DNA of 64,000 nucleotides from Pediococcus inopinatus (lineage in GTDB: Bacteria > Bacillota > Bacilli > Lactobacillales > Lactobacillaceae), in contig NZ_CP019981.1 in assembly GCF_002982135.1 (NCBI RefSeq), positions 1,736,001 to 1,800,000 on the forward strand, given 5' to 3'. Both the position numbers and the translations under genes were made by a program. The notes beneath the pieces were generated by a model. It had not been told where the DNA came from, searched no databases, and saw only the letters and a program-made list of their open reading frames with translations. Shown here piece by piece: positions 33,490 to 43,387 of this stretch (position 1 is its first letter; each line of letters starts with the position of its first letter).

Positions 33490-34263
33490 TTACACATTTC
33501 GTTTCTTGAAAATCAAGTACCCAAAGAACAGGAATACAACGATATAACCAAGGTTTCCCCACACCAACTGTTCAACCGAGAGTTTTGTGAGTACTTTGTA
33601 ACTCGAATCTACCACCTGACTCGATAAATTCAGCATATTGATGGGATTCCATTTCAACCACTCCCACTTAGCAATGAGCATAAACATTAGACTGGCAACA
33701 ATGCTGCTGGCAAAGTAGCCAATAATACCCACAGATACCGCCACGGTCGCATTTTTGAACAAGGTTGCTAAGAGTAAAACTAAGGTCAAAATGAGCCATA
33801 ATCCAATAAAGTTTCCGCCCATTGTAATTCCTAAATTTTCAAGCAACGTATGCCCATTTCGGCCCACCTTGGCGAGATCAAACGTATTACTAAACAAGGC
33901 GACTTTCAAAATAAGCGTCCAAACAAATGAAAGTACATATAAGTAAACAGAATAGAAAAATATTGTAATCCACTTACTCATGATCACCTGACCACGATTA
34001 TATTTGCGGTACAAGAGCTCTTTGACAGTTCCATACTGAAATTCCATCGAGACAATTGCGCCACAGCCTGCGATCATTAAAAATACAATCCACTCTATTC
34101 CCGTAAAATTTGAACTGAATAAACTTTTCGCATCAAAATACTTTGGATAAGCTTTGGCCAATCCAGCAAAAAGCGACATTAAGCCAATTAACAAGATCGT
34201 GGCAAAATAGGTACTTTTTTTATGCATTAATTTAAATAATTCCTGATTTATTAAAGTTACCAT
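33490..34263 (-). CDS. ABC-2 type permease
   Basis: A 257-aa membrane protein with six helices (first at 18-35, last near the C-terminus) and the amphipathic coupling segment YGTVKELLYRKYNRGQVIMSKW near 90, usual for BcrB/NatB-like ABC-2 permeases. With the upstream ATPase it would export an unknown lipid-like or antimicrobial compound. GGGGGAGAAAC precedes ATG 34263. It lies 13 bases after the ATPase gene. Confidence 0.85.
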   Translation of the reverse strand: MVTLINQELFKLMHKKSTYFATILLIGLMSLFAGLAKAYPKYFDAKSLFSSNFTGIEWIVFLMIAGCGAIVSMEFQYGTVKELLYRKYNRGQVIMSKWITIFFYSVYLYVLSFVWTLILKVALFSNTFDLAKVGRNGHTLLENLGITMGGNFIGLWLILTLVLLLATLFKNATVAVSVGIIGYFASSIVASLMFMLIAKWEWLKWNPINMLNLSSQVVDSSYKVLTKLSVEQLVWGNLGYIVVFLFFGYLIFKKRNV

Positions 34264-34276
34264 TTAGTTTCTCCCC

Positions 34277-35182
34277 CTATTCCGTCAATTGATCATCAGC
34301 TAATAAAGCCAGCAATGACGTTTCTAAATCACTTTGTTGATGCTGAATATCTAAAATTTCAATATCGTTATCTACAAATAATTTCAAAATTGGCATTAAC
34401 TTTTGATTATCTTCTGCAAGGATTCGCACATCCGAGCCCTCACCCAATGTATATCCAGCCTCACTCAATAATTGTTTGGCATGTTCATCATCGGCCGATT
34501 TAATCACCAGATATTTTTTGCCTTTATCCGTTAGGGCCTGCATTGAAGATTGTGACACAATCCGTCCTTTATCGATCACCAACACATCATCAACTAACTT
34601 TTCGAGTTCACTCAAAATATGACTAGAAATCAAAATGGTTGCCCCATTTTGCGCTAATTTAGTAATAATATTCCGTAAATCTTTATTTGATTCAGGATCC
34701 AACCCATTCATTGGTTCATCCAACACAATAAAATGCGGATGATTAATTAAAGCTAACGCGATACCCAGCTTTTGCTTCATCCCTAATGAATAAGATTTTG
34801 CCTTCCGCTTGATGTATTTGGTCATCCTCAATTCAGTGACCACTTCATCGATGCGGTGCTGTTGATCATCACCAGTTGCAAACAATTTCAAATGATCCAA
34901 GCCGCTTAAAAATGGATAAATTCCAGGATACTCAATCAAGGCACCAACATGTTCTAAACTCGCATGTTTCGTTGCCGTCACATTTTGACCTTCAACGAGA
35001 ATTTCACCTTTAGAAAAACCGGTCAATCCCAATACAGTTTTCATGATCGTCGATTTTCCGGCCCCATTCGGTCCAACAAGTCCCACAATTCTGCCCTTTT
35101 GGACCGTAAAATTAATGTCATGCAAAACCTTTTTACGTCCAAAACTCTTATCTAGATGTTTAACTTCCAGAATATTTGCCAT
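34277..35182 (-). CDS. ABC transporter ATPase, BcrA/CcmA type
   Basis: A 301-aa exporter ATPase: Walker A GPNGAGKST near 38, signature YSLGMKQKLGIALAL, Walker B FIVLDEPMNGLDP and H-loop ISSHILSEL, then a C-terminal domain seen in bacitracin-type exporters. GGAGGG precedes ATG 35182; an ATG four codons earlier overlaps that site. Forms a two-gene operon with the ABC-2 permease; there is no linked two-component system, so its inducer is unknown. Confidence 0.9.
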   Translation of the reverse strand: MANILEVKHLDKSFGRKKVLHDINFTVQKGRIVGLVGPNGAGKSTIMKTVLGLTGFSKGEILVEGQNVTATKHASLEHVGALIEYPGIYPFLSGLDHLKLFATGDDQQHRIDEVVTELRMTKYIKRKAKSYSLGMKQKLGIALALINHPHFIVLDEPMNGLDPESNKDLRNIITKLAQNGATILISSHILSELEKLVDDVLVIDKGRIVSQSSMQALTDKGKKYLVIKSADDEHAKQLLSEAGYTLGEGSDVRILAEDNQKLMPILKLFVDNDIEILDIQHQQSDLETSLLALLADDQLTE

Positions 35183-35259
35183 ATTTCCCTCCATAAAGTA
35201 AATTAGTTAGTTACTCATGTGATTAACTATACATGCCAGATCTTTTTCTGTCAAGGTAC

Positions 35260-35293
35260 AAAAAGGAGGGCTGTTGATCAGCTCTCCTTTTTT
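35260..35293. terminator. intrinsic terminator between GT8 and ABC genes
   Basis: AAAAAGGAGGGCTG and CAGCTCTCCTTTTTT pair around TTGAT. On the minus strand it ends the GT8 transcript before the ABC operon. Confidence 0.8.
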
Positions 35294-35323
35294 CTATTTA
35301 GTAAATATTTTTTTGTAGGCTGT

Positions 35324-36145
35324 TTATTGCAATATTTTTTGAGCTCGATAAGCGTAATGTTTATACAAACCACCATAGCGATTGTGATAATCTTTTTTCC
35401 ACGGTTTATCCCGTCCACAAAAATGTAAGAAGACAGTATTTTCAATCACCCAGTCCAAAGTCCACCGCCCATTACTAAGCGCGTAATACATGGGACTCCG
35501 CCGGGCATCAAAGTTATAAAGTTCATCCGGTATTTTTTTAATTTGATGTCCGTACAAACCATTTAAAACATCTTGATCCGGCAAAAAAAGAGCCATTTTG
35601 TTGTCATATATATATTTAAAAATATCGTCACTTTTCACCTGGTCTCGAATCGCTTTTAGATTCAACATCATGATCCCTGAATTAAAATAACTTTCTGCCT
35701 CATAATTGCCAAGGCGTAATTTATTTAGCGGTTCCGTCACATTATTCGATAACGCCGAATGGCTGGCCGCTGCGTATAAGGACTCATCCAAATCTAATTG
35801 ATACAATGCCGATAAATCATTAATTGCTAAAATATCCACATCTAAATAAAGAACTCGGTCTAAGTCAGCCGGTAGATACTCCTGAGCTAATAGTCGATAA
35901 TAAATTGTTTCTGGATATCGATTAGTGACTGGTGCATTTTCTAAAAAAGTTTCGCCTAAAATAATTGGATGGTAATTCAATCCCAGCCTTTCGCAAAAAT
36001 TTAGTATTTTTGGTGTTTTCTTTAACTCGTTTTTTTGAATCACATATACATCAAACGTCTGATTTGGCGTATTAATCGTAATTGAATAAAGGGTCGTTAA
36101 TAATTGATCGACTACATGATTATCAATGGCAAATAGTAAATTCAT
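35324..36145 (-). CDS. glycosyltransferase family 8 protein
   Basis: A 273-aa GT8 retaining glycosyltransferase (general stress A/LgtC-like). The metal-binding DxD is Asp102-Val-Asp104 in RVLYLDVDILA; NSGIMMLNL and LPDQDVLNGLYG are the next conserved segments, and FLHFCGRDKPW near the end carries the conserved His. It transfers glucose or galactose from a nucleotide sugar to a wall or lipid acceptor. GGAGATG precedes ATG 36145. Single gene. Confidence 0.88.
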   Translation of the reverse strand: MNLLFAIDNHVVDQLLTTLYSITINTPNQTFDVYVIQKNELKKTPKILNFCERLGLNYHPIILGETFLENAPVTNRYPETIYYRLLAQEYLPADLDRVLYLDVDILAINDLSALYQLDLDESLYAAASHSALSNNVTEPLNKLRLGNYEAESYFNSGIMMLNLKAIRDQVKSDDIFKYIYDNKMALFLPDQDVLNGLYGHQIKKIPDELYNFDARRSPMYYALSNGRWTLDWVIENTVFLHFCGRDKPWKKDYHNRYGGLYKHYAYRAQKILQ

Positions 36146-36204
36146 ATCCGTAACATCTCCTAGTCTCCATTATAATATAGCCGCCAGGTAGATAGGAAAA
36201 AATT

Positions 36205-36248
36205 CCAAAATAAAAACTTGCTAGATTTTTAACCTAACAAGTTTTATT
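36205..36248 (-). terminator. intrinsic terminator after the ABC/small-protein unit
   Basis: On the minus strand AAAACTTGTTAG pairs with CTAGCAAGTTTT (one mismatch) around an AT loop, followed by TATTTT. Confidence 0.78.
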
Positions 36249-36260
36249 TAATTAATTATG

Positions 36261-36485
36261 CTAAAGCCATTGGTGCGTCAAGTTGGGGACCTTCTCCGCG
36301 ATGAGCAAGAATCCAGTCATAGTTGTGACAATCACTGCCACCGCTTTGTCGCCATTTAACCAGACAAGCGTTTCATGTAATTTATGGGCTGGTAAAGAGT
36401 CAGTTTGAGCATCAGGACTCGTTTGGGAAGCTTCCAAAAAGCCCTTAATGTCACCTTTATACCAAGAAATTTCAAATGTCACCAT
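36261..36485 (-). CDS. hypothetical protein (74 aa) downstream of the MacB-type gene
   Basis: MVTFEISWYKGDIKGFLEAS begins a small protein with a hydrophobic C-terminal half (AVAVIVTTMTGFLLIAE). AAAGGAAG precedes ATG 36485, 28 bases after the ABC gene stop, and a terminator follows, so it is the last gene of that operon. No family is recognised. A role with the exporter is possible only by position. Confidence 0.65.
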   Translation of the reverse strand: MVTFEISWYKGDIKGFLEASQTSPDAQTDSLPAHKLHETLVWLNGDKAVAVIVTTMTGFLLIAEKVPNLTHQWL

Positions 36486-36512
36486 GAAACTTCCTTTCAA
36501 ATTTTTATAAAC

Positions 36513-38855
36513 TTAGTCTGCACGTAACGCAATGGCGGCATCTTTCTTGGCTGCCATTCGTGCTGGTATATGGCCACCTAACATGGTCAAAACTGTCGAA
36601 ACAATCACTAAGATAATTGCTTGCGTTGGATTCAATACGGCAACTCCCGCTAGGCCAGTTACGTTTTCCAAAATCGCATTGATTGGGAAGGTTAACGCCC
36701 ACGCCACGAAAATTCCAAATACACCGGCCCCAAAGCCGAGGATAAATGTTTCCGCATCAAACACACGAGTAATATCTTTTTTACGAGCACCTAAGGCTTT
36801 GAGAACTCCAATTTCTTTGGTTCGTTCCAAGACACTGGTATACGTAATAATCGCAATCATAATCATGGAAGTTACTAACGAAATGCCGGCAAAGGCAACT
36901 AAGACGTAAGTAATCGCGTCCATGATCCCACCCGTCATACTAGAAATCGTGCTGGCAAGATCTGTGTAAACCACTTTATCGGCTTTGCTCTTCCCTTTGT
37001 TGTACTTGTCTAAATATGAAAGAACTTTATCTTTTTGTTTAAACTTAGTTGGATAAATTTGAATATTAGTTGGTTCTGATTCGTCGCCAAGGGTTGTTAA
37101 CATTGCCGAGCGCGTAGCCTTATCCATTTTTTGACCAGTCATCACGTTGTTATCGCTCTTCTTTTGAGCAGCAACAATTTTTGAATCTTGGTTAGCGTCT
37201 AAAACATCTTTAGTCAAATTAGCACTGTAGGCAATCCCATTTGCTAAAATACCGTCTGAATTTCCAGATACCTTCACCCGAATGATTCCTTTAACCGTCA
37301 AAGTTTTGGTACTTGAATTAGCAGCCATTTTTGAATAATTAGTTCCTGATACATAGTTACCAGTTGGCAATTTTGTATAGTAATTATCATTCGCAACCAC
37401 TTTAATCTTTGTACCCACTAGATCTTTGTAATTAAAGTTCTGACCATCCTTAACAGTGAAACCGAGGTTCTTTAAAGCGTTGATATTGACGGTATTATCC
37501 TTATCCACAACCAACACGATATCTGTGGATTTTGTCGGATAACTCCCGGCAAGCACTTTATAGTAGGTTTTTAAGAAACTTTGTTTACCATTACGATCTA
37601 CCGGATAAACACTACCGTTCAAGCCAGTTGAAGCACTCATCATGGCACTTGCACTGGTTGCAGAACTATCGGGATCACTTGTTGAAAACGTCACGGGTTT
37701 GTATTTACCGTCAACTTCGCGTAATAAATTCATCCCTGTGCCGTAGCTTACCGCAATATTTTTGGCATCTTTTTTAGGCATTTTATTCAAATAATCTAAA
37801 TAATTAGTCGTAATTTTGTTTGTATGTTGAGCTTTATCCTCAGCACTCTTTTCAGCCTTCACCTGATTATTTTTAGCAGCTTTATTATTAGAGCTTCCAC
37901 TATCACTTGAACTCAGTGCATTAGGATCTGTACTAGTCGGCGAAACGGTCACTGGCATCGTTGATAACGCATCACTTTGGGTCTGGTCCACTTGCTTTTG
38001 AAAGCCATTTGAAAGTGCCAAAACGACGGCAATACTGATAATACCAATACTTGAGGCAAATACCGTCAGGAACGTGCGTCCTTTTTTGGTTCGAATGTTT
38101 GTATAGGAAAGCTTAAGTGCTGTCCAATAACTCATCTTAGTGTTGTTTAGTGAAAAATCAGATTGTTTTTGTTCTTCTTCAAACGGATTGGAATCGTTTT
38201 GGATCTGGCCATCGGCAAACTCAATAATTCGATCTGCGTATTTATGCGCAAGATCAGGATTATGCGTCACCATAATAACGAGACGATCTTTACTCAAATC
38301 ACGAATCAATTGCATAATCTCGTCACTAGTTTCAGAATCCAACGCTCCCGTGGGTTCATCCGCAAGAAGAATTTCCGGATCATTGGCAATTGCCCGCGCA
38401 ATCGCAACCCGTTGCATTTGCCCACCAGAAAGTTGATTTGGTTGTTTGTGCATTTGATCTTTGAGCCCAACGCGAATCAAAGCATCCGTTGCTTGTTTCT
38501 TTTTTTGAGAAGCTGAAACGCCACTAAGCGTCATCCCCATTTCCACATTTTCCATAATTGAAAGATGTGAAATTAAATTATAGGATTGGAAAATAAAACC
38601 AACCGAGTTATTTCGGTAAGCATCCCATTCAGAATCTTTAAAGTTCTTAGTAGATTTTCCTTTAATAAGTAGATCTCCGGAATCATATCGATCTAATCCG
38701 CCAATGATATTCAGCATGGTTGTCTTTCCAGATCCACTAGGGCCAAGAATTGCAACAAATTCTTGTTTGCGGAACTCAACTGAAACATCATCTTGTGCCT
38801 TTGTAACGGTGTCGCCAACGTGGTAGTACTTGTTGATATGACTTAATTTTAACAA
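36513..38855 (-). CDS. MacB-type ABC transporter, fused ATPase-permease
   Basis: A 780-aa fusion. Residues 1-230: ATPase with Walker A GPSGSGKT at 38-45, [16 protein letters not shown] and [13 protein letters not shown]. Then a helix ([20 protein letters not shown]), a large Ser/Asn-rich extracytoplasmic region, and an FtsX core with three C-terminal helices around 640-770. Such proteins export peptides or lipoproteins, or confer resistance to antimicrobial peptides. It is divergent from marR with overlapping promoters, which predicts MarR control. Weak GAGGACACGCC precedes ATG 38855. Confidence 0.9.
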   Translation of the reverse strand: MLKLSHINKYYHVGDTVTKAQDDVSVEFRKQEFVAILGPSGSGKTTMLNIIGGLDRYDSGDLLIKGKSTKNFKDSEWDAYRNNSVGFIFQSYNLISHLSIMENVEMGMTLSGVSASQKKKQATDALIRVGLKDQMHKQPNQLSGGQMQRVAIARAIANDPEILLADEPTGALDSETSDEIMQLIRDLSKDRLVIMVTHNPDLAHKYADRIIEFADGQIQNDSNPFEEEQKQSDFSLNNTKMSYWTALKLSYTNIRTKKGRTFLTVFASSIGIISIAVVLALSNGFQKQVDQTQSDALSTMPVTVSPTSTDPNALSSSDSGSSNNKAAKNNQVKAEKSAEDKAQHTNKITTNYLDYLNKMPKKDAKNIAVSYGTGMNLLREVDGKYKPVTFSTSDPDSSATSASAMMSASTGLNGSVYPVDRNGKQSFLKTYYKVLAGSYPTKSTDIVLVVDKDNTVNINALKNLGFTVKDGQNFNYKDLVGTKIKVVANDNYYTKLPTGNYVSGTNYSKMAANSSTKTLTVKGIIRVKVSGNSDGILANGIAYSANLTKDVLDANQDSKIVAAQKKSDNNVMTGQKMDKATRSAMLTTLGDESEPTNIQIYPTKFKQKDKVLSYLDKYNKGKSKADKVVYTDLASTISSMTGGIMDAITYVLVAFAGISLVTSMIMIAIITYTSVLERTKEIGVLKALGARKKDITRVFDAETFILGFGAGVFGIFVAWALTFPINAILENVTGLAGVAVLNPTQAIILVIVSTVLTMLGGHIPARMAAKKDAAIALRAD

Positions 38856-38897
38856 CGGCGTGTCCTCTTTTATAATTTATTTTTTGGTTGTTTTCAT

Positions 38898-38939
38898 TTG
38901 ACAATGGTTAACTATAGGCATATACTTCACAATTGTCAA
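38898..38939. promoter_or_regulatory. face-to-face overlapping promoters, marR and ABC gene
   Basis: Plus strand: TTGACA (38898-38903), 17 bp, TATACT (38921-38926), for marR. Minus strand: TTGACA (38939-38934), 17 bp, TATAGT (38916-38911), for the ABC gene. The boxes interleave, so two polymerases cannot bind together. TTGACAAT ... ATTGTCAA is an inverted repeat over the same DNA and probably the MarR operator. Confidence 0.85.
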
Positions 38940-38985
38940 CTATTAAGAATACTTAAATTTTACTTAAAAATCAGGAGACTTAAAA

Positions 38986-39447
38986 ATGGAACCAGAACAG
39001 AGCAGTAACGACATTTTTGGACAATTATTCCTAACCCTCATCCAAGCAATTTCGCAAAATCGTTTTCCGGATAAATTCGGTCTGACACGTTTACAAGCCA
39101 TCACACTCAGAAACGTGTATCGGCAGTCCGGGATCACCATGACACAGCTTGCACAAAAGATCGGCATTACCAGACCACAGCTTACACGGATTATCGATAC
39201 CCTTGAGGAACGTGGCTTAGTTAGTCGTCACCATAACGATGATAACCACCGCGTCATTAATGTTCTCCGTACTGAAAAAGGAAAAAAAGTTGTAAAAAAA
39301 CACATGGATCTTATCCAGTCCCGAATTCAAAGGCTGGTTGATACCTTGGATGACGAAGACCAGAAAGCCCTAGTTACTCACTTGCAAGGAACTATCCGTT
39401 TAATGGAAAAAGCGGGCATTGTTGAATTAGACTTCGAAAAAAATTAG
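38986..39447 (+). CDS. MarR family transcriptional regulator
   Basis: A 153-aa winged-helix repressor. The HTH is GITMTQLAQKIGITRPQLTRIIDTLEERGLVSR near residues 48-80 and the wing HHNDDNHRVINVLRTEKG follows; the ends form the dimer helices. It is divergent from the MacB-type exporter, so it probably represses both genes through the TTGACAAT inverted repeat, released by the exporter's ligand. CAGGAG precedes ATG 38986. Confidence 0.92.
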   Translation: MEPEQSSNDIFGQLFLTLIQAISQNRFPDKFGLTRLQAITLRNVYRQSGITMTQLAQKIGITRPQLTRIIDTLEERGLVSRHHNDDNHRVINVLRTEKGKKVVKKHMDLIQSRIQRLVDTLDDEDQKALVTHLQGTIRLMEKAGIVELDFEKN

Positions 39448-39454
39448 TTTTGTT

Positions 39455-39498
39455 AAAAATGGACAGTCTCCCCTTCAGGAGACTGTCCATTTTTATTT
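39455..39498. terminator. bidirectional terminator, marR / tetR remnant
   Basis: AAATGGACAGTCTCC and GGAGACTGTCCATTT form a perfect stem around CCTTCA with A and T tracts on both sides. Confidence 0.92.
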
Positions 39499-39806
39499 TA
39501 CCAATTTGCAATTGTTTCTTTCATACCGGTTATTAAATCATCAGTCATTCTTTTTTTATCTTTGTACAAACCAAGATCCGTAAACTCAATGAACCCAAAA
39601 ATAAGACTCATCAAGATTTGAACATGCTGCCTTAATTTGTTTGAATCACCATCACTGCGCTGTAAAATTTTCGTAGGAACTTCTCTTAGTTCCATTAATT
39701 TGGCCGCGATTTGATCATGATTTTTAATTTTGCTTACTAGCGTTAACATGCTGTTTAACGCATGATTCTGTTGTGAAAAATCAAAGGTTGCCCTCGCAAA
39801 GGACAA
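39498..39806 (-). pseudogene. TetR-family regulator, C-terminal remnant
   Basis: About 102 codons (FDFSQQNHALNSMLTLVSKI ... DDLITGMKETIANW) resembling the ligand-binding/dimer helices of a TetR-family regulator; the N-terminal helix-turn-helix of some 50-80 residues is absent. The only in-frame start is a TTG at 39806 without ribosome binding site, and the frame closes just upstream. It abuts an amidohydrolase gene that also lacks its 5' end, so a deletion removed both divergent gene starts. Confidence 0.65.
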
Positions 39807-39807
39807 A

Positions 39808-40590
39808 ATGGCCTCTTCACCACATGTTTCAAATACGAATGATGCTGGCCTAACAAGTGAACTAGCAACTGAGGTTAATGAATACGGTGCTGAACAAAGT
39901 AAAGCTTACCCAGATAAAATTGGGTTCGCAGCCACTTTGCCCTTACCTTATGTTGACGAAAGTATTGCTGAAATCGACCGTGCTCGAACAAACCAGGCAA
40001 GTGGATTTACCTTACCAACTAATGCAAATGGTACTTACCTCGGTGATCCAAGTTTAGATCCCATTATGGAAAAATTAAATGAACAAAAAACACTTGTTAT
40101 GTTACATCCTAACGAGCCTAAACCACTCGCAAAGGATGTAAACAGTGATATTCCTGCCCCAATCATGGAATTTTTCTTTGATACAACGCGGGCTGTGACC
40201 AACATGGTGATGCATAATGTTTTCAATCGCTATCCAAACATTAAGTTTATTATCCCCCATGCTGGTTCATTATTACCAGTCATTTCGGATCGACTCGCTT
40301 TAGCTCAAAAGCTTAATCCTAATTTGAAAGACGAGCAAGTAGACTTGGCCACCGTTTTGGCAACCCAATATTTCGATGTTGCCGGCATGGTTTTACCACA
40401 TCAACTACCAGTATTACAACAAGTTTCAGATCCTACTCACTTATTGTACGCTACCGATGCGCCATATACACCTGCAGCACAGGTTGTTCAACTGACCAAA
40501 GAACTAGAAAATACCGGTCTCTTGTCTGAAGCAACAAAACAAATGATTTTCTATAAAAATGGTAAACAATTATTAGATGAACTTAAATAA
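39808..40590 (+). pseudogene. amidohydrolase (ACMSD-like), 5'-truncated
   Basis: The 260 codons match the body of a metal-dependent amidohydrolase_2 protein: SSPHVS, GFAATLPLP, YLGDPSLDPIMEKLNEQ, LVMLHPNEP, IPHAGSLLP with the metal His, and YATDAPYTP with the metal Asp. Family members begin with an HxH metal site (usually IDxHxH) followed by about 60 residues that are missing here. ATG 39808 has no ribosome binding site and the frame is open only to 39766. The enzyme cannot hold its metal site, so it is called a pseudogene. Confidence 0.75.
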
Positions 40591-40610
40591 ATTCAAAGGG
40601 GATTTTTAAT

Positions 40611-41465
40611 ATGAGTGAATTAAAATTAGATGGTGCAACATTACATTATGAAACAGTTGGCGAAGGTCCTGTTTTAATCTTCGTTCCTGGTGCCAACGGA
40701 ACAGGTGATATTTTCAGTCATGCTGCTGAATATTTGAAGGACAGTTATAAAGTTGTGATGTACGATCGCCGTAACTATGGTAAAAGTGAACTAACCAAGC
40801 CTTTACCTGATGGTATTAGTGATCCTCATGACACTTACCGGATCAAGACCGACGCGAGTGACTTAGCAGCCTTGGCAAAAGAGGTTAGTGACGGACCCGT
40901 TTCAATTCTTGGAAGTAGCTCTGGTTCGATCGTGGTGATGGAAACTTTACAGGATTATCCTGAAATTTTCAAAAAAGCTTTGATCCACGAATCACCAATT
41001 AATGTCTTCTTATCAGATTCTGAGCAACAGCAAGCTAACAACCAAACTGTTGTCGATATTGCTCAAAAAGATGGCATGATGGCAGCTATGAAGGAATTTG
41101 GTAAGTTCATGCGCATTGGTGCCATTGATGCAAAAATGATGTCCAAACCAGCAACAAACATTGGTGATATTAAAAATGCTGCTAAGAATGCTGATGATCC
41201 CAAAACTCGTAGCCAAGCATTTTGGTTTGAAAACGAAATCCGTCAGTATACCAGTCGTAAAATTGATTTTTCAATCTTCGAAAAGAATCGCGATAAACTT
41301 GTTTTCTTTGCTGGAACTGGCTCAAATAACTCCTTCCCCGTAGAAATTACCACAGACATTGCAACTAAGGTAAATGTTCCCGTTACCCAAATCCCTGGTG
41401 GTCACTTGGGTTATGCCCAATTACCAGAAGGATTTGCTGAAGTTTTGAAAAAAGTTTTAGCTTAA
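40611..41465 (+). CDS. alpha/beta hydrolase
   Basis: A 284-aa hydrolase. Nucleophile Ser103 is in LGSSSGS, the oxyanion region is VPGANGTG near 26, and the catalytic His is in GGHLGYAQ near 265; an Asp/Glu acid cannot be assigned surely. It may act on an ester or a C-C bond. It follows the truncated amidohydrolase by 20 bases with AAAGGGGA before ATG 40611, so it was probably the second gene of an operon whose promoter was lost in the upstream deletion. Confidence 0.87.
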   Translation: MSELKLDGATLHYETVGEGPVLIFVPGANGTGDIFSHAAEYLKDSYKVVMYDRRNYGKSELTKPLPDGISDPHDTYRIKTDASDLAALAKEVSDGPVSILGSSSGSIVVMETLQDYPEIFKKALIHESPINVFLSDSEQQQANNQTVVDIAQKDGMMAAMKEFGKFMRIGAIDAKMMSKPATNIGDIKNAAKNADDPKTRSQAFWFENEIRQYTSRKIDFSIFEKNRDKLVFFAGTGSNNSFPVEITTDIATKVNVPVTQIPGGHLGYAQLPEGFAEVLKKVLA

Positions 41466-41477
41466 CAAATAGGTTTC

Positions 41478-41517
41478 AAAAGACCTCCACTGAAAATTCA
41501 GTGAAGGCCTTTTTTTA
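41478..41517. terminator. intrinsic terminator after the alpha/beta hydrolase
   Basis: AAAGACCTCCACTGAA and TTCAGTGAAGGCCTTT pair (two mismatches) around AA, followed by TTTT. Confidence 0.82.
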
Positions 41518-41521
41518 TCTT

Positions 41522-43180
41522 CTAATAACTAACTTTCGTATTTCCATAGCGCTTAATTAAACGCATCCCATGTCTTGCATTGTATTTAACTTTGACACTC
41601 TTAATCGAGTGACCTTTTCGTGCGTACAATTGAATTGCAGATCGACTGACATGATAACCCGTAAACGAATTACTCTGAATTGCAACAGAGGTCGTATGGG
41701 GCATATGCCCATATTGATTCGAGATGATAATATTATTTTCTGGACGCGCACGTTTTAATGTCGTGTTGAAGGTGTTATGGGTAATCGTTAACGATTTGGA
41801 CGATTCAAAATGCACCGGCGCCCCGAAATAAGTGACATCGGACCCCATTCCACTTAAACGCACAGCATTCTTAACAGTATTGTAGGAGAAAGTCACGTGA
41901 GCGATCATGCGACGGTTACTACTAATTGTATCGTGTTGCCCAATTGCAACCTGCGCCAACGAAACTAACTTTTTTCCGCTATATTCTGGTGCCCAGGTAT
42001 TATGGGTAACCGTAATGTAGGTTGATGGCGTCCCGCTAAAATGGCCTTTCCCATACTTATTAAAACCCGGACCGCCGCTATTATAATTCGCATAATCAGT
42101 CTGAATTGACTCGCCATACTCGCCATGATTCCCGTTTTCCCGCATCACTTTAGTACTCAATGTGTGCCCGTATCCATAAAAATGACTTTTAGTAATTGTG
42201 ATATGCGAACAACCCATTAAGTCAAATATATGCCCGCCGATTCCACATGCTTGGTGAAAGGTTAGTCCGTTAAAGGTGGCTTTGGTAATCCGTAGTAAAC
42301 GGAATTCATGCCCGCCCCTGTAAAATGTGCCGCCTTTCCAATTCAAGCCACTCGTAAGGACGCCATAAAAGAAGCCGGCTTTTCCGGTGAAAGTAGCTTT
42401 AGTGGCGTTGATATGTACATTAGCTTTTGTAGGTAATTTAACATTGCCACTCATTTTAAAATTGCCAACCAATGTAATTGTCTTACCTTTGCCAGCTTTT
42501 TTAAATAACGAGTTCAAGGTTGCGTTAGTTTGTTGAGAAACTTTTACTGTAATTTTCTTTGTGACTCCCTGACAAGTAACGGCAATTGTCGTTGTCCCAG
42601 CTTTTTCCCCCTTAATAAGACCCTTTTGCGTAATTGTAGCAACACTAGTGCGACTGGAACGCCACGTAAATCGTGCATTTTTCACATTGGTAATCTTACT
42701 TTTTAACTGTTTTGTGGCCCCGACATTAACCGTCGAGCCCCCGGTAATACTCAGTTTTGTTTTAGGAACTGTGATCACAATTTGTTTTGTTTGGCCTTGA
42801 TAAGAAAGTGTGACAGTTGTCTTCCCGGCCTTTTTACCCACAACAAGTCCTTTTTGCGTAACCGTGGCCACATCAGAGCGACTTGAAGTCCAGACCAGTT
42901 TGGCATTCTTGACGTTTGTCACAGTACCTTTCAATTAGTCACTAGCCCCAATGATAACCGTGGTATTACCGGTAAGATTCAAATTAGGCGTCACTGATTC
43001 AGACGAAGATTCACTTGATGACGCAGATGAACTGCTTGCTTCCGGTGCGGATGAAGATTCACTTGAAACTGAAGAACTTGAGGCGTCCGTTGTTGAAGCA
43101 CGCACGCTAACTACTTGATATGTATAAACCAACCCAAATAACACTAAGATAGTGCTAAAATAAACTGCTAATTTTTTCAT
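41522..43180 (-). pseudogene. secreted beta-helix protein with Ig-like repeats, nonsense codon
   Basis: One frame of 552 sense codons plus an internal TAA at 42935-42937. Order: signal peptide (MKKLAVYFSTILVLFGLVYT), Ser/Glu-rich linker, two BIG2-like Ig repeats (TNVKNAKLVWTSSRSDVATV and TNVKNARFTWRSSRTSVATI), then a right-handed beta-helix of pectate-lyase-like type with repeats such as ITKSHFYGYG and ITHNTFNTT. The second Ig repeat reads GATKQLKS where the first reads GASD-stop-LKG, so CAA became TAA. No wall anchor is seen. GGGGAG lies 13 bases before ATG 43180. The 470-aa part from 42934 has no signal peptide. Confidence 0.88.
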
Positions 43181-43387
43181 AATAATATTATATCTCCCCT
43201 ATGATATAGGGTATCACTTTTTAAAGTATAAATTCTAGGTGTAATTATCTTTTTTGTAGTTCATGGACACACTTAACTGTTAACCAGCCGTGATATTTTA
43301 CTACTTTGCATTTTATTTTATGTTTTTTGATAAAGATGGTATTCTGTCAGAAACAATTCAGATTTTTCCATGTGAGGGACACTTACC

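Noticed and set aside
37532-38516. Plus-strand ORFs of 80-117 codons inside the MacB-type gene
   Set aside because: Antisense to conserved ATPase motifs and lacking ribosome binding sites.
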